NCBI GenBank assembly: GCA_006226495.1
Contig: SBGU01000004.1
Location: 62,766 to 126,765, forward strand
Direction of reading: 5' to 3'
Source: Alphaproteobacteria bacterium
Lineage (GTDB): Bacteria; Pseudomonadota; Alphaproteobacteria; Sphingomonadales; Kordiimonadaceae
DNA: 64,000 nucleotides
Within the stretch, counting starts at the first letter, position 1; every line of letters starts with the position of its first letter. Below the pieces are notes generated by a model. It made no database searches. It saw only the letters and a program-made list of their open reading frames with translations, and was not told where the DNA came from. This document shows positions 1 through 9,512 of this stretch, piece by piece. The translations under genes and the position numbers were made by a program.

Positions 1-65
1 GATACGTCTTGTCGGGCTAATTTTGAAACGCCATAGATCGTGGCGGAGGTGCTTTTCCGTCAGGG

Positions 66-1381
<1,316 letters not shown>

Positions 1382-2296
1382 ATGCCGATACGGCAGGAAC
1401 GAATTGCTGATATACCGAGGTTTTTCCTGTATGGCGAAGCCGCGCATCCCATGGATGAACCTTTTGTCCATGCTGAAACCATCGCCTGCAGAAGCCGGGA
1501 GTATAATTGGACTATTCGTGTGCATCGCCATGGTGATCTCAATCATATGCTGATCATTCTGGCGGGCGGTGGCACGATGGAGATTGACGGGCGGCAACTG
1601 GCGTTTCGCGCGCCGGCGCTTCTGGTGGTGCCGGCCGGTGTGGCCCATGGCTTCGCCTTCGATGCCAATACCGAAGGCTGGGTCATCACCATGGCAGACC
1701 GTTCCTGGCGCAGTGTGGCCGCGGGTCCGGCAGCGGGCGCGCTGTTTGTGGCAGGCCGGGCGACCATGCATGAATTGCAGGCATCCCGCGGACCGCAGTT
1801 GGACCGGTGGGCCAGCCTGATCGCTGATGAAACGGGGCGCAGCCAGCAGGGTGCCGAGGCCGCCACCGCCGCCGCGCTGACGCTTTTGCTGGTCGAGCTG
1901 ACACGCGCGCTGGCGCCGCGGGACAGGGCGGAAAGTGCGCCGGTAGGCCGGCGCCCCGCGCTCGTGGAGCGCTACCGGGCGCTGATCGAAGTCCATCATG
2001 CGGAAGGCCTTGCAGTCTCCGACTATGCGGCACGGCTTGGGGTAACGCCGGCGCGCCTGCGCGCGGCGTGCCAGGCCGTGGCCGGAGAAGCGCCGATCGC
2101 GCTGTTGCAGGCCCGGTTGATCAGCGAGGCAAAACGGTTTCTCTGTTACACGGACCGCACGGTCGCCGAAGTTGCCTACGCCCTGGGCTTTGACGACCCT
2201 GCCTATTTTTCGCGGCTGTTCACGCACCGAACCGGCACCACGCCGGGTGCCTATCGGCGGGATCAGGCGCGCGCCAAGGCGGCTCCTCTGGCCTGA
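1382..2296 (+). CDS. AraC-family transcriptional regulator, likely activator of pobA
   Basis: A 304-residue AraC/XylS-type regulator. The N-terminal half has a cupin-like effector domain (LIILAGGGTMEIDG followed by VVPAGVAHGF). The C-terminal 100 residues hold the two helix-turn-helix motifs, including SDYAARLGVTPARLRAAC and the signature VAEVAYALGFDDPAYFSRLF. The start at 1382 is chosen because AGGAGG lies 8 bases upstream; a longer reading frame to 1259 lacks a ribosome-binding site. The divergent position next to pobA suggests it responds to 4-hydroxybenzoate, as PobR/PobC-type regulators do. The effector is inferred, not shown. Confidence 0.88.
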   Translation: MPIRQERIADIPRFFLYGEAAHPMDEPFVHAETIACRSREYNWTIRVHRHGDLNHMLIILAGGGTMEIDGRQLAFRAPALLVVPAGVAHGFAFDANTEGWVITMADRSWRSVAAGPAAGALFVAGRATMHELQASRGPQLDRWASLIADETGRSQQGAEAATAAALTLLLVELTRALAPRDRAESAPVGRRPALVERYRALIEVHHAEGLAVSDYAARLGVTPARLRAACQAVAGEAPIALLQARLISEAKRFLCYTDRTVAEVAYALGFDDPAYFSRLFTHRTGTTPGAYRRDQARAKAAPLA

Positions 2297-3811
2297 TCAG
2301 GGCCGGGTCGACAGAAGCCAGACCGCAAGGGCGCGGCGCTCGTCGTCGGTCAGATCAAACAGCGGCATCGGGCCGGGCGGTGCCTTCAGCAGTGCCTCGA
2401 GGCCGGCAATGTCATGGCGGGCGCCGAGATTCGTCAGTTCCTTCACCTGAACGCCCGGCGCGGCATCTGCCGTCACATGGCACTGGCCGCAGCCCAGGTC
2501 GGCGAACAGGGCCTTGCCGCGTGTCTCGAGGAGCGCCCGCTCGTTGACATCCAGTCCGGCCAACGGATCGGTGGGGATGGTGGTCGCCACCGACGGCTGG
2601 TCGGTCGCCACCATATGGCCCCAACTGATGCGGTAGACCGTGCCCGCATAATCGTCCGATATATAGATCGCACCGTCCGCGCCCTGCAGCGCATCGACCG
2701 GGCGGCCGATAATCTGTTCACCATGTTCAAAGCCGGTCAGGAAATCCCGTTCCTGAATGGTGCCATCCCGGCCGAAATGCAGGGAAACGACCTTGTATCC
2801 CGCGAGGGTCGAGCGGTTCCAGGAACCGTGCTCGGCCACAAGGGCCGCGCCTTCAAAGCCGGGAGGTTCCTGCCCCGGGGTCAGGAAATGCATGCCAAGG
2901 GGCGCGCGGTGGGCGCCAAAACCATGCACGGGGGATACCGATGCCTCGATTTCTGCGGCGTGTCCCGCGCCCATATCAGGGTCGGGCACCCTGTTGTCAT
3001 AGGCGTAGGGCCAGCCGTAAAACCGGCCTTCTTCAATCAGGTTCAGCTCGCAGTTCGGAATATCGTCGCCCAGAAGGTCGCGGCCATTGTCTGTGCCATA
3101 AAGTTTGCCGGTGCCGGGTTGCCAGTCGAAGCCAACCGTGTTCCGGAGGCCGCTTGCGAATATCTGAACGTCGCCGCCGGCGGGCCGCAGGCGCAGCATG
3201 GTGGCACGCCAGGCATGGTCGTCCGCGCAGGCATTGCAGCTTGAACCGACGGTGACATAGAGGAAGCCGTCAGGCCCGATGCCGAGGGTCCGGGTCCGGT
3301 GGTGCCCGCCGGTTGGCAGGCCGTCCAGCACGGTTTCGAGCGGCCCGGCCACGCGGTTTGCACTGTCGAACGGCATACGCCGGATACGGTCATTTTCCGC
3401 CACATACAGATAGCCGTCATGCACCAGCGCCGAATGCACAAAGTTGAGGCCGGACACGATGGTCGTGCGGCCGTCCGGCTGGCCATCCCGGTTGGAATCT
3501 GCATGCAGAAGCACAATATTGCCAGGGCGCATGCTGGCGACGATCAGGTCCCCCGTCGGGGTGAGCGCAAGGCCGCGCGCATTCGGAATATCGCGGGCAT
3601 AAAGGCCGATATGGAAACCGGGCGGCAGGCTGAACCGGTCGGCCAGATGGTCGGCGTCGGGGGGTGCAATCTGGGCGCCGGACAGGAAGTCCTTGAACGG
3701 GCCTTTGATGGTGGCGTCTTTCAGGGGGTCGTCGACCGCGGGCCAAAACAGGAAAGCGGCGCCCAGAAGGACTGCCGCTGCGCCACCGGTCAAAAGAAAC
3801 GCCCTGTTCAT
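2297..3811 (-). CDS. Membrane-anchored sorbosone dehydrogenase-like propeller with C-terminal cytochrome c domain
   Basis: This 504-residue protein starts with an uncleaved-looking hydrophobic segment (residues 5-22) and is probably periplasmic. Residues about 55-400 resemble the sorbosone/glucose dehydrogenase (GDH) six-bladed propeller family (GLALTPTGDLIVAS, GIGPDGFLYVTVGSSC, YGTDNGRDLLGDD). The last 70 residues form a class I cytochrome c domain with CGQCH (C441, C444, H445) and a likely distal Met near 482. Together these indicate oxidation of a sugar or alcohol with electron delivery to the respiratory chain; PQQ use and substrate are not visible. GGAG precedes the ATG by 8 bases. The stop abuts the AraC gene tail to tail. 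It is downstream of a TonB receptor gene, with a hairpin between them. Confidence 0.8.
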   Translation of the reverse strand: MNRAFLLTGGAAAVLLGAAFLFWPAVDDPLKDATIKGPFKDFLSGAQIAPPDADHLADRFSLPPGFHIGLYARDIPNARGLALTPTGDLIVASMRPGNIVLLHADSNRDGQPDGRTTIVSGLNFVHSALVHDGYLYVAENDRIRRMPFDSANRVAGPLETVLDGLPTGGHHRTRTLGIGPDGFLYVTVGSSCNACADDHAWRATMLRLRPAGGDVQIFASGLRNTVGFDWQPGTGKLYGTDNGRDLLGDDIPNCELNLIEEGRFYGWPYAYDNRVPDPDMGAGHAAEIEASVSPVHGFGAHRAPLGMHFLTPGQEPPGFEGAALVAEHGSWNRSTLAGYKVVSLHFGRDGTIQERDFLTGFEHGEQIIGRPVDALQGADGAIYISDDYAGTVYRISWGHMVATDQPSVATTIPTDPLAGLDVNERALLETRGKALFADLGCGQCHVTADAAPGVQVKELTNLGARHDIAGLEALLKAPPGPMPLFDLTDDERRALAVWLLSTRP

Positions 3812-3846
3812 CCGTGTCTCCAGTCCGTCTGGCCGGTAATGGGAAG

Positions 3847-3872
3847 GGCCGGCACCTTGCCAGGTGCCGGCC
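3847..3872 (-). terminator. Strong hairpin between TonB receptor and dehydrogenase genes
   Basis: GGCCGGCACCT and AGGTGCCGGCC form a perfect 11-bp stem with a 4-base loop just after the receptor stop codon. There is no T-run on either side, so it may be a partial terminator or an mRNA-processing/stability element that lowers expression of the downstream dehydrogenase. Confidence 0.55.
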
Positions 3873-3893
3873 GTCGGTGAAGCTGCCTTACGA

Positions 3894-6218
3894 TCAGAAA
3901 TCGTGCGACAGGTTGAGGAAGAATTCCCGGCCGCGGGTCAGGACCGCTTCGGCATAACCGCTGCTGACCGACAGGGCCGAGTTGCCGCCGATCGAATAGA
4001 CCTCGTCGGTCAGGTTCTTGCCGGACACCTGCAGCCGCCAGTCGCCGTCGCCATTTTCGAAGGTGACGGATGCGTTCAGAAGGGTCACGCTGCCACCTTG
4101 CGAAATTTCCGGCGTATTCTGGGCGTCGTAGAACTGGTTGGACGTATACACCAGGTCCACGCGCGGCAGCATGCGCCAGCCGTTCGAGAAAGCTTCGCTT
4201 TCATAGCCAAGCCCGATATTGGCCGACACTTCAGGCGTGAAGGGGATCGAGCTTGCGGTGGTGACACCGGTCGTGACACCGCCGACGGTCGGGTCGTTCA
4301 CTTCCTTGATCTCGTCATCAAGATACCCGAAGCCCGCGTCCAGGGTCAGCCGGTCGGTCAGGAGCCAACTGAGCTCCAGTTCAAGACCCTTGATCGTCGC
4401 CTTGCCGGCGTTGGCCAACAGGGGTGCCACCTGATAGCGGTAGGTAAACTGAAGGTCGTCGTAGCTTGTGGTGAACAGCGCACCATTGAGACGCAGGCGA
4501 TTGTCCAGCGCATCGGCCTTGAAGCCCAGTTCCCAGGTCTCGGCATTTTCTTCGTCGAAGCTGTGCAGCGCGTTCAGCACGTCCTTGGGCAGGAAGGTGT
4601 TGAAGTTGCTGTTCCAGCCGCCACCCTTGAAGCCCTGCGAGAAACTGAGATAGGTCATGAAATTGTCGTTCCAGCGGTAGGCCGCACTTGCGGACGCCGT
4701 GAAGGACTTGAAGGTCTTTTCATAAAGCCGGACGGTCAGATACTTGTCGTCAGGCGCCAGATAGCTGAACTGATCGGGGATCGAACCTTTGGTATCCGCC
4801 GTATAGCGGCCACCGACGGTCAGCGAGAAGGCATCCGTCACATCGTAGGTCGCCTGCGAGAAGACGGCCCAGTTATGGTTCTTGACGATATTGTTGTCGC
4901 TATCCCCAATACCCCCCGGGAAGGGCGGCGGTGCGAGCGTGACGGTGACAATGTCGGTCACTTCTTCATCGAAATAGTAGAAGCCCATTACGGCCTTCAG
5001 CCGCTCGGTTTCATAAAGGACCTGCAGTTCCTGGCTGAACTGATCGCCTTCGCTGGAATAATCGGTGTGCAGGATCGGGTATGGTGTGCCGTCCGGGTCG
5101 CGGTTGCCGTTCCAGTCAAGACTGCGGTATGCGGTGATCGACTTCAACGACAGGTTTTCGTTGATGTCATATTTCATGTTGAGCGACAGACCCCAGCTTT
5201 CCAGATTGCTGACGGTCTTGTGCGTGCCATTGTTGGTGCCTTCTTCGCCAATCAGGAAATCGTTCACGCAGCGCGGATCGTCGATCAGCGGCACGGCCTG
5301 GCCGACGCTGGTCATGCCCGGGCAACCGGCGGCGAAGCTGACGCCGCGCACGAAGGCCCCGGTTTCGCTGATCCCCACATTCTGGTAGGCCACGCCATTT
5401 TCATCGGCATGGGTATAGTCGAAGCCCAGTTTGACCTCGAAATTCTCGTTCGGCATCCACAGCGCTTTGGTGGTCAGGGTATAGGTGTCATCGTCGCCGA
5501 GCTTTTTGCCGTCAAACGGACGCAGGACATACCCGTCGCGGGTACGGCTGCCGAAGCTGGCGCGCAGCGCAAACGTGTCGGAAACCGGGATATTGGCCGC
5601 GACAAACACATCGCGCAGATTATCGGTGCCAAGCCCCACCTTGAAGGTGCCCTCGAAACCGGATGTAAGGCTGGGGTCACGGGTCGTGATCACGACCGCG
5701 CCACCGATGGTGTTGCGGCCAAACAGGGTGCCTTGCGGCCCCCGAAGCACCTGCACGGATTCAATGTCGCGGAAATCCATGGTGCCGCCGACCGACTGGC
5801 TCAGATACACGTCGTCAATATAGATGCCGACACCCGGGTCGACGTTGGCGGTGGGGGTCAGTTGCCCGATACCGCGGATATAGATGACCGACTGGGCCTG
5901 GTTGGCCGCCAGCGGGGCCGCGCTTGAGAATGACAGGTTCGGTGTCGCCTGGTCCAGGTCCTCGGTCGAGGTGATCTGGCGGCGTTCCAGCCCGTTTGCC
6001 GTGAGCGCGGTCACTGAAATCGGCGTATCCTGCAGATTTTCCTGGAACTTCCGGGCTGTGACGATCACCTCTTCAAGGACCGGGGTGCTGCTTTTTGTTT
6101 CGTCACTATTGTCCTGAGCGGACGCAGAGTTGGCGGACACGGCCGCCAGAATGATCGAGGTGGTAAAGGCAATGCGGTGCCCGATGGCACGGCGACTGCC
6201 GCTCTTGGTTACAAACAT
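3894..6218 (-). CDS. TonB-dependent outer-membrane receptor 1
   Basis: A 774-residue TonB-dependent receptor. It has an N-terminal signal peptide ending near ANSASAQ, a TonB box-like EEVIVTARK, a plug domain with the LRGPQGTLFGRNTIGGAV signature, a long beta-barrel, and a terminal phenylalanine (NLSHDF). The start at 6218 is preferred over an in-frame start at 6254 because GGGAGGG lies 6-7 bases upstream and the signal peptide follows directly. Position next to pobA and the lig operon suggests uptake of an aromatic or lignin-derived compound rather than iron, but the ligand is not determinable. A composite regulatory element lies 205 bp upstream (6423-6463). Confidence 0.92.
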   Translation of the reverse strand: MFVTKSGSRRAIGHRIAFTTSIILAAVSANSASAQDNSDETKSSTPVLEEVIVTARKFQENLQDTPISVTALTANGLERRQITSTEDLDQATPNLSFSSAAPLAANQAQSVIYIRGIGQLTPTANVDPGVGIYIDDVYLSQSVGGTMDFRDIESVQVLRGPQGTLFGRNTIGGAVVITTRDPSLTSGFEGTFKVGLGTDNLRDVFVAANIPVSDTFALRASFGSRTRDGYVLRPFDGKKLGDDDTYTLTTKALWMPNENFEVKLGFDYTHADENGVAYQNVGISETGAFVRGVSFAAGCPGMTSVGQAVPLIDDPRCVNDFLIGEEGTNNGTHKTVSNLESWGLSLNMKYDINENLSLKSITAYRSLDWNGNRDPDGTPYPILHTDYSSEGDQFSQELQVLYETERLKAVMGFYYFDEEVTDIVTVTLAPPPFPGGIGDSDNNIVKNHNWAVFSQATYDVTDAFSLTVGGRYTADTKGSIPDQFSYLAPDDKYLTVRLYEKTFKSFTASASAAYRWNDNFMTYLSFSQGFKGGGWNSNFNTFLPKDVLNALHSFDEENAETWELGFKADALDNRLRLNGALFTTSYDDLQFTYRYQVAPLLANAGKATIKGLELELSWLLTDRLTLDAGFGYLDDEIKEVNDPTVGGVTTGVTTASSIPFTPEVSANIGLGYESEAFSNGWRMLPRVDLVYTSNQFYDAQNTPEISQGGSVTLLNASVTFENGDGDWRLQVSGKNLTDEVYSIGGNSALSVSSGYAEAVLTRGREFFLNLSHDF

Positions 6219-6823
6219 GGTTTTCCCTCCCGTTTTTCCCTGGCTTTCGGGCACACGTCAACTGTTCGCCGCGGCCATGGCATGATCCCCATCCCATTCG
6301 GGGTGTCAGCCGGGCCTTGAACGCAGGTGCCTTCATGAAAGCCGTTATGTCTTCCGCTTTTCCTCCCTAGGGGAAGACAGTCAACCTTGGACATTCTGTT
6401 TCGCTTGGATTGAGAATGATATCCAATTGAAAAACCCGCCTTCTTTATAAGATTTTGCTAATTGTAATTCCTGATTACCAAACTGTGCAAGCCTGGTCCG
6501 GGCCTGCCCGCGCGCGGGCGGTTGTCGATGCCCGCGCGGGTGCGGCCGCCGTTGGGCGGTTGCCTTCAATATCCTGAAAAGGCTCATGTATTCAGGGAAT
6601 TCTTCATGATCCTGCGCCGCCAAATCAGGTTGGAAACCCGCCTGTGGGCGCCGGTTTTTGCGGCTTCACCGTCCGTTGAACAGAGCCTGTTTCAGCGCGC
6701 TTTGCCATAAAAAAGAGGCGATGACGTGGGCTGTCTGGGGCTTGCCAAAGCCTGCTTTCGGTCCCACCCTTCTGTTGTTGGCCGGGGCACGTGTGCGCCG
6801 GCCCGGGGAAGGGGAGACCAGCC
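6219..6823. other. Divergent intergenic region with palindromes
   Basis: No gene is supported in these 605 bases between the divergent TonB receptor and cupin genes. The stretch contains the composite regulatory element (6423-6463), a TTGGAT/ATCCAA dyad around 6408-6427, and two GC palindromes: GCCCGCGCGCGGGC at 6506-6519 and CCCGCGCGGG at 6531-6540. The palindromes can also pair with each other. Because flanking genes point away, these are not transcription terminators of a neighbour. Confidence 0.6.
6423..6463 (+). promoter_or_regulatory. Composite regulatory element, copy 1
   Basis: The 41-bp element has CCAAT at offset 0, TATAAG at offset 23 and TTGCTAATT at offset 32. The same three blocks with the same offsets occur at 25702-25742, and with one base less at 8638-8677 on the other strand. 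Here it lies 205 bp upstream of the TonB receptor start. In this copy the second arm of the CCAAT dyad (AAACC) is degenerate. Confidence 0.6.
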
Positions 6824-7357
6824 ATGCAACCAAATGAAGGAACCGAATTCTGGCGCAGCCTGAAGCCGATCGAGACCGTTTTCAGGCCGGACGCCAGCCC
6901 TGAAACCTACCTGCCGGATGTGGCAGATGTCGATGAACGCTATTTTGTGCCTTTCAGCGAAACGGTCAGTTCACGTCCGCTATGGATCGCGCCGCGCGCC
7001 AACAAATGGGCCGATATCCTGATGGCCAAATCGGCCGGCCTTGTGAACCGGCATTATCACCCGCATGAGGTGCTGGCTTATACGATCTCCGGCAAATGGG
7101 GCTATCTGGAACATGACTGGATCGCGACCAAGGGGGATTTCATTTATGAAACGCCGGGCGAAAGCCATACCCTGGTGGCCTATCATCACCCGGACCCGAT
7201 GCGTGTGTTTTTTGTCGTCACCGGCCCCCTGATCTGGCTGGATGAAAATGGCGAAACCACCGGATCGTTTGATGTGCATGACTATATTGCGCTGTGCCGC
7301 GCGCACTATGACGCGGTCGGTATCGGCGCCGATTATATCGATGGCCTGATCCGCTAA
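6824..7357 (+). CDS. Cupin dioxygenase, 2,4'-dihydroxyacetophenone dioxygenase-like
   Basis: A 177-residue single-domain cupin matching the 2,4'-dihydroxyacetophenone dioxygenase family in length and metal motif. Likely iron ligands are H77 and H79 (in RHYHPHE) and H115 (in GESH). That enzyme cleaves the side chain of 2,4'-dihydroxyacetophenone to 4-hydroxybenzoate and formate, a step in 4-hydroxyacetophenone and bisphenol A breakdown. The presence of pobA and the protocatechuate pathway nearby fits this. The start at 6824 follows GGGGAGACC. Its stop overlaps the lysR1 stop tail to tail by 4 bases. A related cupin with a different aromatic ketone substrate cannot be excluded. Confidence 0.75.
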   Translation: MQPNEGTEFWRSLKPIETVFRPDASPETYLPDVADVDERYFVPFSETVSSRPLWIAPRANKWADILMAKSAGLVNRHYHPHEVLAYTISGKWGYLEHDWIATKGDFIYETPGESHTLVAYHHPDPMRVFFVVTGPLIWLDENGETTGSFDVHDYIALCRAHYDAVGIGADYIDGLIR

Positions 7358-8622
7358 AGCCGGCTTGCTTCGTCGGACAAGAGTTCGATGAAGCTGAGCT
7401 GGGCGCCCGTGGGGTGCCAGTCGCGCCGGGTGGTGATGCCGATCGGGCGACTGACCGCTTCGCCGGGCAGCGGCAGTTCCACCAGCATGCCGGCTGCTTT
7501 TTCATAGCGGATCTGATGGCTGGACAAGAGCATCATATGGTCGCTTTCATTCAGGATCGCGCGTGCGGCCACCAGCGAATTGCATTCCACAAGCCGGCTT
7601 GGCGGCGTGACACCGGCATCCAGGAACAGCCGGTCGAAATGTTTGCGGAGCGGGGTTTCCTGCCGGGGCGCAATCCAGGGATAGCGTCGCATCAGGTCGC
7701 CTGTCAGGGCCTTTGCCCCCGCAAGCGGGTGGCCCGCACGGACCACGATGGACAGGGGGTCGTCGAACAGGTGCCGCTGTTCGACATCCTCAACCGGCAA
7801 GGTGGGGCGCAGCGCGCCGATCAACAGGTCGATATCGCCCGTGCGCAGGCCCTCAAGCAGGTGTTCATAGGTGCCTTCGAGGATTTCGATGCTTTCGTCC
7901 GGATAGGCGCCGGTGAAGGTGGCGATGGCCTTGGGCACAAGATAGGTGCGGGCGAGCGGCATGGTGCCGATCACCGTCATGCCGGCATGGATGCCTTCCA
8001 GCGCCTTGATCTCGGCCCAGGCCTGCCGGAATTCGGCAAAGGCCAGTTTCGCGCACATGGACAGTTTCCGGGCTTCGCGGGTCGCCTGGACGCCATAACT
8101 GGTTTTTTCATAAAGCGGTACGGCGAGCAAACGTTCCAGGTCGCGCGCAGCGCGGTGAATGGTCGGCTGCGACACGGCAAGCGCCCGCGCGGCCATGGCG
8201 AAGTTGCCGTTGTTGACCACAGCAACAAGCGCTTTCAACTGGGCCGTGGTAATGAGCCGCTCAAGTTTGACATCCCGCCGCAGGCCCGCCGCCGCGCGGC
8301 CCGACGACAGGTCGGACAGGCCTTGCTGAATCTGGCTCAATGCCCGGTCCACACGGGCGCGGAACACCTCGCCAGCGCTGGTCATGAACATGCCATTGTT
8401 ACCTCTTTTGAATAGCTTTACTTCCATCAGTTTTTCGAGGTTCAGGACCGCCTGCGTGATGGCGGGCTGGGACAGGTGTACATTCTGCGCTGCAAGGCTA
8501 ACGCTTTGGGTTTTTGCGACTTCCTGAAATGCAAACAAGTGCCTCAGGTTCGGAAAGGCCGGCGCGCCTGCCCGGCTGGCGACGGGCATGGTCATTTGGG
8601 CTGCAGGGGCGTTGCCACGCAT
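7354..8622 (-). CDS. LysR-type regulator with two tandem winged-HTH domains (LysR1)
   Basis: The 422-residue protein is about 120 residues longer than a normal LysR regulator. The extra length is a second complete DNA-binding domain. The first covers about residues 26-87 (LSQPAITQAVLNLEKLM, with SQP at 51-53). The second covers about 122-185 (VSQPTIHRAARDLERLL, SQP at 151-153). A periplasmic-binding-like effector domain follows (GTMPLARTYLVPKAI to GITTRRDWHPTG). The start at 8622 is supported by GGAG 10 bases upstream; reading frame extends further upstream to 8916 without a ribosome-binding site. It is divergent from ligK and is the probable regulator of the lig operon and of the two TonB receptor genes that share its upstream element. 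A paralogue with the same architecture is at 37850-39094. Confidence 0.85.
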   Translation of the reverse strand: MRGNAPAAQMTMPVASRAGAPAFPNLRHLFAFQEVAKTQSVSLAAQNVHLSQPAITQAVLNLEKLMEVKLFKRGNNGMFMTSAGEVFRARVDRALSQIQQGLSDLSSGRAAAGLRRDVKLERLITTAQLKALVAVVNNGNFAMAARALAVSQPTIHRAARDLERLLAVPLYEKTSYGVQATREARKLSMCAKLAFAEFRQAWAEIKALEGIHAGMTVIGTMPLARTYLVPKAIATFTGAYPDESIEILEGTYEHLLEGLRTGDIDLLIGALRPTLPVEDVEQRHLFDDPLSIVVRAGHPLAGAKALTGDLMRRYPWIAPRQETPLRKHFDRLFLDAGVTPPSRLVECNSLVAARAILNESDHMMLLSSHQIRYEKAAGMLVELPLPGEAVSRPIGITTRRDWHPTGAQLSFIELLSDEASRL

Positions 8623-8637
8623 GGTTTTTGTCACTCC

Positions 8638-8686
8638 AATTAGCAATTTCTTATAGATTGAAACCAATTTCGATTGGTGTTTCAAT
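8638..8686 (-). promoter_or_regulatory. Composite regulatory element, copy 2, with near-perfect long dyad
   Basis: On the minus strand the order is CCAATCGAAATTGG (starting 8677), TATAAG (8655) and TTGCTAATT (8646-8638), one base shorter than the two other copies. The dyad extends outward: ATTGAAACCAAT (8657-8668) faces ATTGGTGTTTCAAT (8673-8686), an almost perfect inverted repeat with a 4-base centre. It occupies roughly -16 to -64 relative to the lysR1 start and lies about 130 bp upstream of ligK, so it could serve for both autoregulation and operon control. Confidence 0.7.
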
Positions 8687-8815
8687 AGCTTTCCCTCGAA
8701 AAAGAAAAGGCCTCGCCGCGAGGTCATCCGCCCGGACTTGATTGAAGCCCGGCGGCAGGCGCGGTGGGCATCAGAACAAGAAGCCGTACTGTGTTTCCAG
8801 AGGTAGGGACCATTT

Positions 8816-9505
8816 ATGTCTATAGTGGTGCAGAATATCGAGCGCGCTGATGCGTCTGTCGCGGATGCCTTTGCCCGGTTTGGCGTTGCCACCGTGCATG
8901 AGGCGCAGGGCCGCAAGGGGCTGATGCAGCCCCATGTCCGACCGATCTATCGGCGCGCGCATATTGCCGGCACCGCAGTGACTGTTTCGGTGCCGCCGTG
9001 CGACAACTGGATGCTGCATGTGGCGGTGGAACAGTGCCAGCCCGGGGATATTCTGGTGGTGGCACCGACGTCGGCGTCGGATGCCGGTTATTTTGGTGAA
9101 CTGCTGGCCAGTTCATTGATGGCGCGCGGTGTGCGCGGCCTGATCATCGATGCCGGTGTGCGCGACGTGGCTGAACTGGAAGTCATCGGCTTTCCGGTAT
9201 GGTCAAAATGCATTTCGGCGCAAGGCACGGTCAAGGAGACATTGGGCAGCGTCAATGTGCCGGTCGTTTGCGCCGGCCAGCTTGTGAACCCCGGCGACGT
9301 GATCGTGGCCGATGACGATGGTGTCTGTGTCGTCACCAGGGCGGAAGCCGCCGATGTGCTGGCGAAATCCGCCGCCCGGGAAGACAAGGAAGCCGCTGTG
9401 CGCAAGCGCCTGCAGGCCGGCGAACTTGGCCTTGATATCTATGCCATGCGGGACCGGCTGAAAGCCAAGGGCCTGGCCTATATTGACGCTGCGAACAGGG
9501 ATTGA
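8816..9505 (+). CDS. ligK: 4-carboxy-4-hydroxy-2-oxoadipate aldolase / oxaloacetate decarboxylase
   Basis: A 229-residue class II pyruvate aldolase of the RraA-like fold. It cleaves 4-carboxy-4-hydroxy-2-oxoadipate to pyruvate and oxaloacetate, the last step of protocatechuate 4,5-cleavage, and usually also decarboxylates oxaloacetate. Recognisable family features are [34 protein letters not shown] and the catalytic loop [14 protein letters not shown] with conserved Arg and Asp. GGTAGGGACC precedes the ATG. It is the first gene of the long lig operon; the next start is 7 bases beyond its stop. Confidence 0.93.
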   Translation: MSIVVQNIERADASVADAFARFGVATVHEAQGRKGLMQPHVRPIYRRAHIAGTAVTVSVPPCDNWMLHVAVEQCQPGDILVVAPTSASDAGYFGELLASSLMARGVRGLIIDAGVRDVAELEVIGFPVWSKCISAQGTVKETLGSVNVPVVCAGQLVNPGDVIVADDDGVCVVTRAEAADVLAKSAAREDKEAAVRKRLQAGELGLDIYAMRDRLKAKGLAYIDAANRD

Positions 9506-9512
9506 GGATGAT

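Noticed and set aside
3864-5927. 687-codon plus-strand ORF opposite TonB receptor 1
   Set aside because: It is a shadow of the receptor gene in a GC-rich frame, with no domain signature.
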